Of a DNA stretch of 64,000 nucleotides, positions 51,254-59,879 are shown piece after piece; within the stretch, counting starts at the first letter, position 1; the number at the start of each line of letters is the position of its first letter. This stretch comes from JBOEGW01 sp050633625. Its GTDB lineage: Bacteria; Pseudomonadota; Alphaproteobacteria; Rhodobacterales; Rhodobacteraceae. The translations under genes were made by a program, and so were the position numbers. The stretch spans positions 124,001 through 188,000 of the forward strand of contig JBOEGW010000004.1 in assembly GCA_050633625.1 (NCBI GenBank), in the 5' to 3' direction. The notes under the pieces were generated by a model. The model ran no database searches. It was given only the letters and a program-made list of their open reading frames with translations, and had not been told where the DNA came from.

Positions 51254-52495
51254 ATGACGCCCGAGACTGGAAGACTTCGGCGGCTTGGACGCTGGAATGC
51301 CGTGAAGGCAGGGATGCTGGTGGCGGTGCTGGCAAGCTGTTCCGTGGCGGTGAGCACCTCGCCGTTTGGGCCGCGTCCTGCTGATCTTGTGCGACAAATG
51401 GAGCCGGGACCGCTGCGCGACAAGCTTGCGTCCTGTTTGGGGCAACCTTTGCGCCGGTCAGCGTTTTCGATGGGGCATCGAGGTGCGCCGATGATGTACC
51501 CGGAGCACTCTGAGGAAGGCAATCGCGCCGCAGCAGCCATGGGGGCTGGGTCGTTGGACTGCGATGTTGTGTTTACGCGTGATCACGAGCTGATCTGCCG
51601 CCATGCGCAGGACGATTTGCACATGACCACCAATATTTTGGCCACGCCTTTGGCGGCCAAATGTTCGGGGCGGACAGATCAAGGGCTGACGCAGTGCAAT
51701 GCGGCGGACATTTCGCTTGCCGAATTCAAAACCCTAAAGGCCCGGATGCTTGGGGCGTTCGGGAAAGTCACGCGGTTGTCCGATTTTCTGGATAAACACA
51801 GCCGTTGGGAGACGTACCGCGCCTCTGTGGATGGCGGAACGGTGATGAGCCATGCTGATTTTATTGCGCTGACACAAGAGCTTGGGCTGACCTATACGCC
51901 GGAACTCAAGGCGCCGACCGTGGCGATGCCTCACAATGGATTTACAAGTGACGCCTATGTGCAAAAACTGGTGAACGCCTATAAAACTGCGGGAATTTCG
52001 GCGCGACAGGTGCGGATCCAGACATTTGATTTGTCGGTGATTGCGTATTTGAATGACCACGAGCCGGCGTTTGGGGCGGGGGCGATTTATTTGGATGGGC
52101 GCGTGATTGGTGCGCTGCAAGACGGCCCGAAACTGCTGCCAGATCGCCCAGAGACCTTCCGCCCGACAATGCAAGCTTTGGCGGATCAGGGCTTGCGCGC
52201 GATTGCGCCGCCGATCTGGGCTTTGGTGACGCTTGACGGCGAGAAAATTGTGCCGACCCCTTATGCTGTGGCCGCTAAGGCGGCAGGGCTTGAGATTTAT
52301 ACCTGGACGTTGGAGCGAACCTATCCGATGGGGCTTGGGTCCGGGTGGTATTTTCACACGGTGATTGATGGAACGTGGAGCGAGGGCGACTATTTTGAGG
52401 TGCTTGACGTTCTGGCCAAAGATGTTGGGATTTCGGGAATTTTCTCTGACTGGCCAGCGACGTCGACGTTTTATGCGAATTGTATGGGGCTTTAG
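51254..52495 (+). CDS. Lipoprotein glycerophosphodiester phosphodiesterase
   Basis: A 413-residue GDPD-family hydrolase that splits glycerophosphodiesters into glycerol-3-phosphate and an alcohol. The N terminus carries a lipobox (VLASC, Cys29), so it should be anchored in the envelope facing the periplasm. The active-site run is MGHRGAP..YPEHSEEGN..GSLDCDVVFTRDHELICRHA, with both His, the Glu and the Asp of the family. It is large for a GDPD because of inserts between residues 130 and 200. It is monocistronic, with repeat copy g downstream. Confidence 0.87.
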   Translation: MTPETGRLRRLGRWNAVKAGMLVAVLASCSVAVSTSPFGPRPADLVRQMEPGPLRDKLASCLGQPLRRSAFSMGHRGAPMMYPEHSEEGNRAAAAMGAGSLDCDVVFTRDHELICRHAQDDLHMTTNILATPLAAKCSGRTDQGLTQCNAADISLAEFKTLKARMLGAFGKVTRLSDFLDKHSRWETYRASVDGGTVMSHADFIALTQELGLTYTPELKAPTVAMPHNGFTSDAYVQKLVNAYKTAGISARQVRIQTFDLSVIAYLNDHEPAFGAGAIYLDGRVIGALQDGPKLLPDRPETFRPTMQALADQGLRAIAPPIWALVTLDGEKIVPTPYAVAAKAAGLEIYTWTLERTYPMGLGSGWYFHTVIDGTWSEGDYFEVLDVLAKDVGISGIFSDWPATSTFYANCMGL

Positions 52496-52535
52496 GGGAT
52501 GTTCAACGCGGCGCTGCCGCTCGCACCGTGTATCT

Positions 52536-52616
52536 CGTGGGGGCGCGGCCCCACACCACGTCAGCCCGTGGGGGCGCTGCCCCCACACCCCCGAGGTATT
52601 TAGAAAACAAGGAAGG
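52536..52616 (+). repeat. Intergenic repeat, copy g (two hairpins)
   Basis: Two GC-rich hairpins (GTGGGGGCGCGGCCCCAC and GTGGGGGCGCTGCCCCCAC) are followed by ACCCCCGAGGTATTTAGAAAA and CAAGGAAG, the fullest tail of the family. It has the same orientation as the upstream phosphodiesterase gene and no start codon at its end; lepA begins about 170 bp further on. Confidence 0.8.
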
Positions 52617-52751
52617 GGCGGGGTGAAACCTGTCTGACGTGCTGTTTTGTTTGACCGGTTTGGGATCCCGTTTGAGGGTTGCGATTGGCGCGGTGCGACC
52701 TGTGGCGGTGGTCTCTTGGAAGCGCATGTGTTTCCTTTTGATCATCCACCA

Positions 52752-52779
52752 TTGACCAAACCCCAAAACCCCTACATAT
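52752..52779 (+). promoter_or_regulatory. Candidate leaderless promoter of lepA
   Basis: TTGACC (52752-52757), a 15-16-nt spacer and TACATAT (52773-52779), 7 nt before ATG 52787. The bases between (CCCAATT) contain no Shine-Dalgarno. Confidence 0.55.
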
Positions 52780-52786
52780 CCCAATT

Positions 52787-54586
52787 ATGACTGACCTTGA
52801 CCACATCCGAAATTTCTCCATCGTCGCCCATATCGACCATGGCAAATCCACGCTCGCTGACCGCTTGATCCAAGAGACCAAGACGGTGGCTGATCGTGAC
52901 ATGAAGGCGCAGATGCTCGACAATATGGACATCGAGCGCGAGCGTGGCATCACCATCAAGGCGCAGACTGTGCGGATTGAGTATGAGGCGGAGAATGGCG
53001 AGACTTATGTGCTCAACCTGATCGACACGCCGGGCCACGTCGATTTCGCTTATGAGGTGTCGCGCTCGATGCGGGCTGTTGAGGGGTCGTTGTTGGTTGT
53101 CGACAGCACGCAAGGCGTTGAGGCGCAGACTTTGGCGAATGTGTATCACGCCATTGATGCGGACCACGAAATCGTGCCTGTGCTCAATAAGATTGACCTG
53201 CCCGCCACCGATTGTGACCGGGTTGCTGAACAGATCGAGGATGTGATTGGCATTGACGCATCTGGCGCGATCCGAGTGTCTGCTAAATCCGGCATCGGTA
53301 TCCATGAAACGCTAGAAGCCATTGTGCATCAACTTCCCGCCCCCACGGGCACCCGCGATGCGCCGTTGAAGGCGATGTTGGTGGATTCCTGGTATGACAG
53401 TTATCTCGGGGTTGTTGTGCTTGTGCGCATCATGGACGGGGAGCTACGCAAGGGGGATCGGATTCGGATGATCCAAACCGATGCGACATATCCGGTTGAT
53501 CGGATTGGTGTTTTTCGCCCTGATATGCAATCCGTCGATGTGCTTGGGCCGGGTGAAATCGGTTTTCTGACAGCCTCGATCAAACAAGTGCGCGACACTA
53601 AGGTGGGGGATACGATCACCACCGAGAAAAAGGGGTGTGAGACGCCGCTTGCGGGCTTTAAGCCCTCGCAGCCTGTGGTCTTTTGTGGGCTATTCCCGGT
53701 TGACAGTGCCGAGTTTGAGGATTTGCGTGACGCGATTGAAAAGCTCGCTCTGAATGATGCGTCCTTCAGCTATGAAATGGAAACCTCCGCCGCGCTTGGC
53801 TTTGGTTTTCGATGCGGTTTTCTTGGATTGTTGCACCTTGAGGTCATCCGCGACCGGATTGAGCGCGAATACAATATCGAGCTGATCACAACCGCGCCCT
53901 CCGTTGTGTACCATGTCTATATGAAAGACGGCACGATGCAGGAGCTTCATAACCCTGCGGATATGCCTGATATGACGCATGTTGACCATTTGGAGGAGCC
54001 GCGCATCAAGGCGACGATCCTTGTTCCAGATGAATATCTGGGTGATGTGCTCAAGCTCTGTCAGGACCGGCGCGGCATTCAAAATGACCTGACATATGCC
54101 GGGTCGCGGGCGATGGTTGTCTATGATCTGCCACTCAATGAGGTTGTGTTTGATTTTTATGACCGGCTGAAATCCGTGACCAAAGGCTATGCGTCCTTTG
54201 ATTATCATATGACGGGGTATCGCGAGGATAACCTTGTGAAAATGTCGGTGCTTGTAAACGATGAACCTGTTGATGCGCTGTCGATGATGGTGCACCGGGA
54301 CCGTGCCGAATTGCGCGGGCGGGCGATGTGCGAGAAACTCAAGGACTTGATCCCGCGCCACATGTTCAAAATCCCGATCCAAGCGGCGATTGGCGGCAAG
54401 GTTATCGCACGCGAAACGCTCTCGGCGCTGCGCAAGGACGTGACGGCGAAATGTTATGGCGGTGATGCGACCCGGAAGAAAAAACTGCTGGAGAAGCAGA
54501 AAGCCGGGAAGAAGAAAATGCGCCAGTTCGGGAAAGTGGATATCCCGCAGGAGGCTTTTATTTCTGCCCTTAAAATGGACAGCTAA
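52787..54586 (+). CDS. lepA: Elongation factor 4 (LepA/EF4)
   Basis: A 599-residue ribosome-associated GTPase that can back-translocate stalled ribosomes and aids 30S assembly. G1 is AHIDHGKST (residues ~13-21), G2 RGITIK, G3 DTPGHVDF, G4 NKID. The LepA-specific C-terminal domain is complete (AIGGKVIARETLSALRKDV..GGDATRKKKLLEKQK). The start MTDLDHIRNFSI is standard for the family and lacks a ribosome site. Confidence 0.98.
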   Translation: MTDLDHIRNFSIVAHIDHGKSTLADRLIQETKTVADRDMKAQMLDNMDIERERGITIKAQTVRIEYEAENGETYVLNLIDTPGHVDFAYEVSRSMRAVEGSLLVVDSTQGVEAQTLANVYHAIDADHEIVPVLNKIDLPATDCDRVAEQIEDVIGIDASGAIRVSAKSGIGIHETLEAIVHQLPAPTGTRDAPLKAMLVDSWYDSYLGVVVLVRIMDGELRKGDRIRMIQTDATYPVDRIGVFRPDMQSVDVLGPGEIGFLTASIKQVRDTKVGDTITTEKKGCETPLAGFKPSQPVVFCGLFPVDSAEFEDLRDAIEKLALNDASFSYEMETSAALGFGFRCGFLGLLHLEVIRDRIEREYNIELITTAPSVVYHVYMKDGTMQELHNPADMPDMTHVDHLEEPRIKATILVPDEYLGDVLKLCQDRRGIQNDLTYAGSRAMVVYDLPLNEVVFDFYDRLKSVTKGYASFDYHMTGYREDNLVKMSVLVNDEPVDALSMMVHRDRAELRGRAMCEKLKDLIPRHMFKIPIQAAIGGKVIARETLSALRKDVTAKCYGGDATRKKKLLEKQKAGKKKMRQFGKVDIPQEAFISALKMDS

Positions 54587-54608
54587 CTGTAGATTTTAAG
54601 TGGCGGTA

Positions 54609-54689
54609 GGCGGAAACGTTTGGCGCAGCCAAATGTGTGCCCCAATGGCTGGCAGGTGTAATGCCCGCAATGCACCGAGAAGCACACCC
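54609..54689. repeat. Tandem element, unit 1
   Basis: From GGCGGAAA (54609) through the conserved block 54649-54689. On the minus strand it contains a possible 31-residue peptide (ATG 54691, stop 54596) without a visible ribosome site. Confidence 0.5.
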
Positions 54690-54732
54690 ATGAACAAGGA
54701 CGTGTCGTAGAACAGCTAAGGCTGTCGATTCA

Positions 54733-54832
54733 GGCGGAAAGTACGCAGTGCGCAAAAGTGGGTTTTCAAAGAGAACCTGCGGGCACCGCTGCTGACAGGT
54801 GTATTGCTTGCAATGCTCCGAGAAGTACCCTG
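54733..54832. repeat. Tandem element, unit 2
   Basis: From GGCGGAAA (54733) through the conserved block 54792-54832, about 20 nt longer than unit 1 between its two conserved parts. On the minus strand it contains a possible 24-residue peptide (ATG 54840, stop 54766). Confidence 0.5.
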
Positions 54833-55175
54833 TGGAGCATGAGCGATGATTACTTAGCTTGAAGACATGGTGGGTTCTGTCTGCTGCGCAGAGCATCAGA
54901 CGCGCCTGACCCGACTATCGAACCGAAAGTTCGTCAATGACGGAGGCACGCCTTGGCGTGACGGGGAGAGTGCATTCGCAGTGTCATTCTCTAAATCACC
55001 TTAGGCCGATGCTCTTGAGATAATTCGCTGACCACATGCTAACCAAGATCGCCCACCCAAAGTCCGGCGCGATGCCACCGCCACCGCGGCTCCCGACGCG
55101 CCCAATGTTCGGGTTCGCCGCCGCGGCGTCTCGTCGTCTTGCGTCTGGGCCGCAATCCGTCCCATCGTCCCCTTC

Positions 55176-55352
55176 ATGACGCGCCTTATTCTCTTTCTTG
55201 GCACAATGATTGGCTCGACACTTGCTTTCGCGTTTGTCGTGGCGGCTCTGGTGTTTGGAGTAACGGGGGTGTGGCCGCTGCTGGGGGCGGCGCTGGCTGG
55301 CTATGACATGGCGTGGCCCATCGCCTATGAGATCGGGAAACATATTCGATAA
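55176..55352 (+). CDS. 58-residue two-helix membrane protein
   Basis: The 58-residue protein reads MTRLILFLGTMIGSTLAF, then a VVAALVFGVTGV helix end, WPLLGAALAGYDMAWPIAYEI and a basic GKHIR tail. Two membrane helices are joined by a short turn. It has the same design as the next gene (short N terminus, GST/GTTLAF or LAG in helix 1, a W-P-I/V pattern, basic end), so the two are probably distant paralogues. It has no strong Shine-Dalgarno, which leaves moderate doubt about the start. Confidence 0.7.
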   Translation: MTRLILFLGTMIGSTLAFAFVVAALVFGVTGVWPLLGAALAGYDMAWPIAYEIGKHIR

Positions 55353-55432
55353 GAAGCATGACTTACATCAAGGACAGAGACGTGTCTGGGTCGCATGTTG
55401 TGCTCGAACGCGCGACCTAATTGGAGAGAAAC

Positions 55433-55612
55433 ATGTTCCTGATTGCAGCCTTATATTCCATGGTCGGTACCACCCTCGCAGGTATCCTCATCGTTCTATC
55501 CCTGACCATGGGTTTCACTACTTTGATGCCAATTGTTTATGCCGCAATCGCTGGGTTTCTGATCGCGATTCCGGTTGTTTGGATTGTAGCAGCCAAAATC
55601 CGCGCCGCTTAG
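55433..55612 (+). CDS. 59-residue two-helix membrane protein
   Basis: A 59-residue protein with FLIAALYSMVGTTLAGILIV as helix 1, LTMGFTTLMP as a turn, and a second helix ending VVWIVAAKIRAA. TTGGAGAGAA precedes ATG 55433. Close relatives occur widely in Rhodobacteraceae and I recall them mislabelled as 'CTP synthetase'; the protein is far too short for that enzyme. Function unknown. It is 80 bp downstream of the similar 58-residue gene. Confidence 0.78.
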   Translation: MFLIAALYSMVGTTLAGILIVLSLTMGFTTLMPIVYAAIAGFLIAIPVVWIVAAKIRAA

Positions 55613-55664
55613 CCACGCAACATGGGTTGAACGCATTGGGGCCTCGCGGTATTCGAAACCCAGC

Positions 55665-55741
55665 GGTCCCTTAGCTCAACTGGATAGAGCAGCTGACTTC
55701 TAATCAGCAGGTTGAGGGTTCGAGTCCTTCAGGGATCGCCA
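55665..55741 (+). tRNA. tRNA-Arg (UCU)
   Basis: A 77-nt tRNA with acceptor stem GGTCCCT/AGGGATC (one G-T pair), D-loop AGCTCAACTGGATAGAGC, anticodon stem GCTGA/TCAGC around loop CTTCTAA (anticodon TCT at 55699-55701), T-arm GGTTCGAGTCC and encoded CCA at 55739-55741. It reads AGA codons. Confidence 0.96.
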
Positions 55742-55884
55742 GTTTGCGCTTTGGGGTATCGGGAGCTATCAGCGCTTTTCGCAGCTTTGCTTTTGATCTG
55801 GGCAGAATTGCCCGCCAAATCGACAAAAGCTGCCTGTTTTTTTGGCGGAACACACAATTCGTGGGCCTGTGTTCCTAGATTGCA

Positions 55885-55912
55885 TTGCATTGCGGCAAGG
55901 CCTCTTTAGGGT
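55885..55912 (+). promoter_or_regulatory. Candidate leaderless promoter of the Anbu operon
   Basis: TTGCAT (55885-55890), 16-nt spacer, TAGGGT (55907-55912), then 6 nt to ATG 55919. No Shine-Dalgarno is seen. Confidence 0.5.
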
Positions 55913-55918
55913 CGATCC

Positions 55919-57343
55919 ATGAGGAAAAACACACCCTATTTCAGTGAGATGCACAACGCCGGCGCGGCGCGTTACCCGTATGAAGACTATGACAGGTGGT
56001 TTTCCGGGCAAAACGACGAGCGGCTCGCCAAAAAATCCCATGAGGCCGAAGCGTTTTTCCGCCGTACTGGCATTACGTTTAATGTTTATGGGCAGACCGA
56101 GGCGGAAGAGCGTCTGATCCCGTTTGATCTTGTACCCCGAATTTTGTCAGCCCGCGAATGGGGCAAGTTATCGGCAGGTATTGAACAGCGGGTCTATGCG
56201 ATCAATGCGTTTTTGCATGACATCTATAATCGCCAGGAAATCTTGCGTGCCGGGGTTCTTCCGGTTGATTTAATTGCGAAAAACGAAGCCTTTTTGCCGC
56301 AAATGATCGGCTTCGTTCCGCCCGGTGGTGTCTATACTCATATTGTGGGCACCGATATTGTGCGCACGGGTGAAGACGAATTCTATGTGCTTGAGGACAA
56401 CGCACGCACCCCCTCCGGGGTGAGCTATATGCTCGAAAATCGCGAAACCATGCTTCAAATGTTCCCCGAGCTGTTCAGCTCCATTCGGGTTCAGCCGGTG
56501 AGCGATTATCCCAAAAACCTGCGCCGCTCTCTTGAGGCCTGTGCGCCTGCCTCATGTCAGGGGCGACCTCGGATCGCGATCCTGACGCCGGGTATCCATA
56601 ACTCTGCGTATTTTGAACATAGTTTTCTCGCGGACCAGATGGGCGTTGAACTTGTGGAGGGGCATGATCTGAGGGTGGTGGACGGCCATATCGCCATGCG
56701 AACCACGCAAGGATACAGACGTATTGACGTCATATATCGCCGGGTCGACGACGACTACCTTGATCCGTTGACCTTCAACAAAAGCTCGCTTCTTGGTGTT
56801 CCTGGCATCATGGACGTGTACCGCGCTGGCAATATTACAATCGCAAACGCACCGGGCACCGGGGTTGCGGATGATAAGGCGGTCTACAGTTACCTGCCTG
56901 ACATCATTAAGTTTTACACGGGCGAACCTGCGATCCTGAAGAACGTAGAAACCTATCGCTGTTCGGAGCCTGACGCTTTGAAATATGTGCTGGATAACCT
57001 AGCGGATCTTGTCGTGAAGGAAGTTCATGGTTCAGGCGGCTACGGCATGCTTGTTGGCCCAGCCGCCAGCAAGAAAGAGATTGCTGCCTTCGCGGACAAG
57101 CTGCGCGCGCGGCCTAACAACTATATCGCTCAGCCCACTTTGGCGCTCTCTACAGTGCCGATTTTCTCTGAGAGGGGCTTGTCGCCTCGCCACGTCGATT
57201 TTCGGCCTTTCGCGCTGGTGTCGCCAAAAGGCGTGAATATTGCGCCGGGTGGTTTGACCCGCGTGGCAATGCAAGAAGGGTCGTTGGTTGTGAACTCCAG
57301 CCAAGGCGGCGGCACCAAAGACACTTGGGTATTGGAAGACTGA
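55919..57343 (+). CDS. Circularly permuted ATP-grasp protein (Anbu operon)
   Basis: A 474-residue circularly permuted ATP-grasp type 2 protein. Landmarks are the RLIPFDLVPRILSAREW start, GVYTHIVGTDIVRT, FYVLEDNARTPSGVSYMLENR, the VYRRVDDDYLDP strand and VVKEVHGSGGYGMLVGP near residue 360, which contributes to ATP binding. Comparative genomic work on amidoligases predicted that such proteins form peptide-like bonds together with alpha-E and transglutaminase partners. It is the first gene of the Anbu operon and has a leaderless-type promoter. Confidence 0.92.
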   Translation: MRKNTPYFSEMHNAGAARYPYEDYDRWFSGQNDERLAKKSHEAEAFFRRTGITFNVYGQTEAEERLIPFDLVPRILSAREWGKLSAGIEQRVYAINAFLHDIYNRQEILRAGVLPVDLIAKNEAFLPQMIGFVPPGGVYTHIVGTDIVRTGEDEFYVLEDNARTPSGVSYMLENRETMLQMFPELFSSIRVQPVSDYPKNLRRSLEACAPASCQGRPRIAILTPGIHNSAYFEHSFLADQMGVELVEGHDLRVVDGHIAMRTTQGYRRIDVIYRRVDDDYLDPLTFNKSSLLGVPGIMDVYRAGNITIANAPGTGVADDKAVYSYLPDIIKFYTGEPAILKNVETYRCSEPDALKYVLDNLADLVVKEVHGSGGYGMLVGPAASKKEIAAFADKLRARPNNYIAQPTLALSTVPIFSERGLSPRHVDFRPFALVSPKGVNIAPGGLTRVAMQEGSLVVNSSQGGGTKDTWVLED

Positions 57344-57344
57344 C

Positions 57345-58286
57345 ATGCTGGGAAAAACCGCAGGTGGGCTATATTGGATGTTTCGCTCACTTGAGCGCGT
57401 GGAAAACACAGCACGGTTGGTCGAGGCAGGGTTTCGGATCGCTCTGACCCGCTCTACCAATGCCGCTGCCGAATGGCGCTCGGTGATTGAAACCTTGGCC
57501 GTGCAACCGGCATATGAGGCGGCGCATGGGTCATATGACAGTGCGCAAGTCGTCGATTTTTTGCTGCGCGACAAGTCCAATTCAAGTTCCGTCCTGTCGA
57601 TCATGAAATCCGCAAGAGACAATGCGCGGATGGTGCGCACAGCGCTCACAACCGAAGTCTGGTCCGCTGTGAACGACACGTCCTTGTTGTTCAATGACTT
57701 GTTGAAAGAGCCAATTGAAGTGACCGAATTGCCCAATGTTTTGGCGACGATCCGCCAGCAATCTGGGCTGGTGCGCGGGGCGCTTTATGGGACGATGTTG
57801 CGCAACGACACCTATGACTTCTGCCGTCTTGGCACCTTCATTGAGCGCATGGACAACACGGCGCGTATCATTGATGTGAAGTACTATTCATTATTACCCT
57901 CGCCTTCGCTCATCGGCAGCCGGCTGGATAACGTCCAATGGGAGACAATTTTGCGATCTGTCTCGGCGCATCGCTCCTTTCGCTGGGCTGTAGAGGGTGA
58001 TTTTACCGCCCCTGCGATTGCCGAATTCCTGATCCTTGATCGTCGTATGCCGCGCTCTTTAGCGTTCAGCGCTGGGCAGGTTGTCGATTGCTTGTCGCGT
58101 TTGGCCGAGGAATACGGCACGCGCCAAAAGAGCCATTATATGGCGGATGAGCTGCGCGCGAAATTTATCGACCGTGACATTGACGCGATTTTCAACCAAG
58201 GTCTTCACGAGTTTGTAAGCGATATTATTGAGAGCACAGCGGCGCTCGCTAACGAGATTGAAATAAATCATAGGTTCATTGCTTAG
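57345..58286 (+). CDS. Alpha-E domain protein (Anbu operon)
   Basis: A 313-residue helical protein of the alpha-E superfamily. The start LGKTAGGLYWMFRSLERVENTARLVEAG is the family signature (residues ~2-29, here by its parts LYWMFRSLER and ENTARL); the internal repeat FIERMDNTARIIDV confirms it. Alpha-E proteins occur almost only next to circularly permuted ATP-grasp and transglutaminase genes, and their biochemical role is unresolved. It begins one base after the ATP-grasp stop. Confidence 0.92.
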   Translation: MLGKTAGGLYWMFRSLERVENTARLVEAGFRIALTRSTNAAAEWRSVIETLAVQPAYEAAHGSYDSAQVVDFLLRDKSNSSSVLSIMKSARDNARMVRTALTTEVWSAVNDTSLLFNDLLKEPIEVTELPNVLATIRQQSGLVRGALYGTMLRNDTYDFCRLGTFIERMDNTARIIDVKYYSLLPSPSLIGSRLDNVQWETILRSVSAHRSFRWAVEGDFTAPAIAEFLILDRRMPRSLAFSAGQVVDCLSRLAEEYGTRQKSHYMADELRAKFIDRDIDAIFNQGLHEFVSDIIESTAALANEIEINHRFIA

Positions 58287-59084
58287 ATGGAACTTAAAAT
58301 TCACCACGCGACCGAGTATGCTTATAGCGCACCCGTTGATTACGCTTTGCAAAAAGTGCGCCTTATGCCGTTGTCATCTCCTGTCCAGGCGGTTCAAGAG
58401 TGGTCGATTGAATTGTCGGGCGGCAAGGTGGAAGCAAGTTACGTCGATCACTACGGCAACCACGTTGATCTTGTCAGTCTTGAGCCGGGCGCGGAGGTTT
58501 TACGGATCAGTGCGCATGGCACAGTCACAACGCTCGATGGTTCCGGCGTGTTTGGCGCACATGCGGGGCGCGCTCCCTTGTGGCATTTCGTGCAACCAAC
58601 GCTGATGACACAAGCGGGCGATGCCATCAAAGCTCTGCCCCGCATTATGGGCGATCGAGAGCACCGTGTGCGCGACCTTCATGATCTTTCTGCCGCGATC
58701 TTAAAGGCGCTGCCCTATCAGTTGGGCGGCACAACTGTCGACACCCCCGCCGAAACCGCCCTTCAGGGCAATCATGGCGTGTGCCAGGATCATGCGCAGA
58801 TATTTGTTTCCGCCGCGCGCCTGTCCGGTCTGCCCGCGCGCTACGTCAGCGGGTACCTCATGATCAACGACCAGATCGACCAAGAGGCGAGTCATGCCTG
58901 GGCGGAGGCCTATGTCGAGGGATTGGGTTGGGTTGGCTTTGATGTGTCAAACGGTGTGTCGCCAGATGAAAAATATGTGCGTATCGCCGTTGGGCGTGAT
59001 GCGCGGGATGCGGCGCCGATCGAAGGGTTACGCATGGGAATGGCTGACGAAACGCTCATGGTATCTTTACAAGTCCAGCAGTAG
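58287..59084 (+). CDS. Transglutaminase-like cysteine peptidase (Anbu operon)
   Basis: A 265-residue protein with an N-terminal bacterial transglutaminase-like region (LKIHHATEYAYSAPVDYALQ, residues 3-22) and a catalytic core. The catalytic Cys is in GVCQDHAQIF, the His in SHAWAEAYVEG and the Asp in WVGFDVSNG. It is probably a peptidase or amidase rather than a crosslinker. It starts directly after the alpha-E stop codon, showing tight co-expression. Confidence 0.93.
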   Translation: MELKIHHATEYAYSAPVDYALQKVRLMPLSSPVQAVQEWSIELSGGKVEASYVDHYGNHVDLVSLEPGAEVLRISAHGTVTTLDGSGVFGAHAGRAPLWHFVQPTLMTQAGDAIKALPRIMGDREHRVRDLHDLSAAILKALPYQLGGTTVDTPAETALQGNHGVCQDHAQIFVSAARLSGLPARYVSGYLMINDQIDQEASHAWAEAYVEGLGWVGFDVSNGVSPDEKYVRIAVGRDARDAAPIEGLRMGMADETLMVSLQVQQ

Positions 59085-59118
59085 AATCGGGATGTTGATT
59101 CCGAATGGAAATTAGAAA

Positions 59119-59850
59119 ATGACATACTGTGTTGGGATGCGGCTTGACCGCGGATTGGTGTTTATGTCCGACACGCGCACCAGCGCGGGTGTCGATAACT
59201 TTGCTGTGAGCAAGAAAATGTTCTCCTGGGAGATTGCGGGCGAGCGCGCCATCACGATCATGACAGCGGGCAACCTAGCCACCACGCAATCGGTCATCAG
59301 CCTGCTCGAAGAACGGTCTGTCCTTGGTGAAGATCGCGACCCGAGCATCCTGCGCCTGCCAACCATGTTTCAAGTTGCTCGCCTTGTCGGGGAAACGCTG
59401 CGTGAGGTGATCAGCGGCTCATCTGGGGCGGGGCAGCTGGCTGAGGATCAATTTGGCGCATCCATCATCGTTGGCGGCCAAATTCAGGGCGGAAAACCTA
59501 CGATTTTCATGATCTACCCAGAAGGAAACTTCATCGAAATCACAGATGACACCCCGTTTTTCCAAATCGGGGAAACCAAATACGGCAAACCAATACTGGT
59601 GCGCGCATATGACTCGACTATGGACTTCGCAGATGCAATCAAATTGCTCCTGGTGTCCTTTGACTCAACCGTGAAATCCAACCTTTCGGTTGGGCTGCCG
59701 TTTGATTTCCAGATCTATGAAAATGACTCCTTTTGTGTGACCCGCAGCAAACGCATCAACGCAGATGACCCCATCTACCAAACGATCTCGACAGGGTGGG
59801 GGGACGCGCTGCGCGACGCTTTCCAAAAACTTCCGACCTACAACCTCTGA
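59119..59850 (+). CDS. Anbu proteasome-type peptidase
   Basis: A 243-residue member of the proteasome beta-subunit superfamily, of the Anbu branch. After removal of Met1 the nucleophile is Thr2 (MTYCVGMRLDRGLVF), with Asp18 (MSDTRTSAGVD) and Lys32/Lys33 (SKKMF) as catalytic partners. The rest matches Anbu (GERAITIMTAGNLATTQSVI, FGASIIVGGQI, QIGETKYGKPIL). Published work describes Anbu as an open spiral oligomer with no regulatory ATPase cap known to me. It is fourth in the ATP-grasp/alpha-E/transglutaminase operon, the arrangement commonly seen for Anbu. Confidence 0.95.
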   Translation: MTYCVGMRLDRGLVFMSDTRTSAGVDNFAVSKKMFSWEIAGERAITIMTAGNLATTQSVISLLEERSVLGEDRDPSILRLPTMFQVARLVGETLREVISGSSGAGQLAEDQFGASIIVGGQIQGGKPTIFMIYPEGNFIEITDDTPFFQIGETKYGKPILVRAYDSTMDFADAIKLLLVSFDSTVKSNLSVGLPFDFQIYENDSFCVTRSKRINADDPIYQTISTGWGDALRDAFQKLPTYNL

Positions 59851-59879
59851 GCACCCAAGCGGACATTCACAGGCCCACC

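Larger units (their letters stand above)
54587..55175. other. 589-bp gap holding a tandemly duplicated element
   Basis: There is no recognised gene. Two related segments stand out: 54649-54689 and 54792-54832 match at about 33 of 41 positions (CTGNCAGGTGTA..GCAATGC.CCGAGAAG), and GGCGGAAA recurs upstream of both (54609 and 54733). On the minus strand they fall in short frames (54691-54596, 31 codons; 54840-54766, 24 codons) that share VLLGALxAxHL. It may be a duplicated small RNA or small-peptide gene. The stretch 54900-55175 shows nothing recognisable. Confidence 0.45.

Noticed and set aside
54570..54896. 108-codon minus-strand frame over the tandem element
   Set aside because: It runs into the end of lepA and is rich in His, Cys and Arg in a way typical of shadow frames; the other minus-strand frame better explains the repeat similarity.
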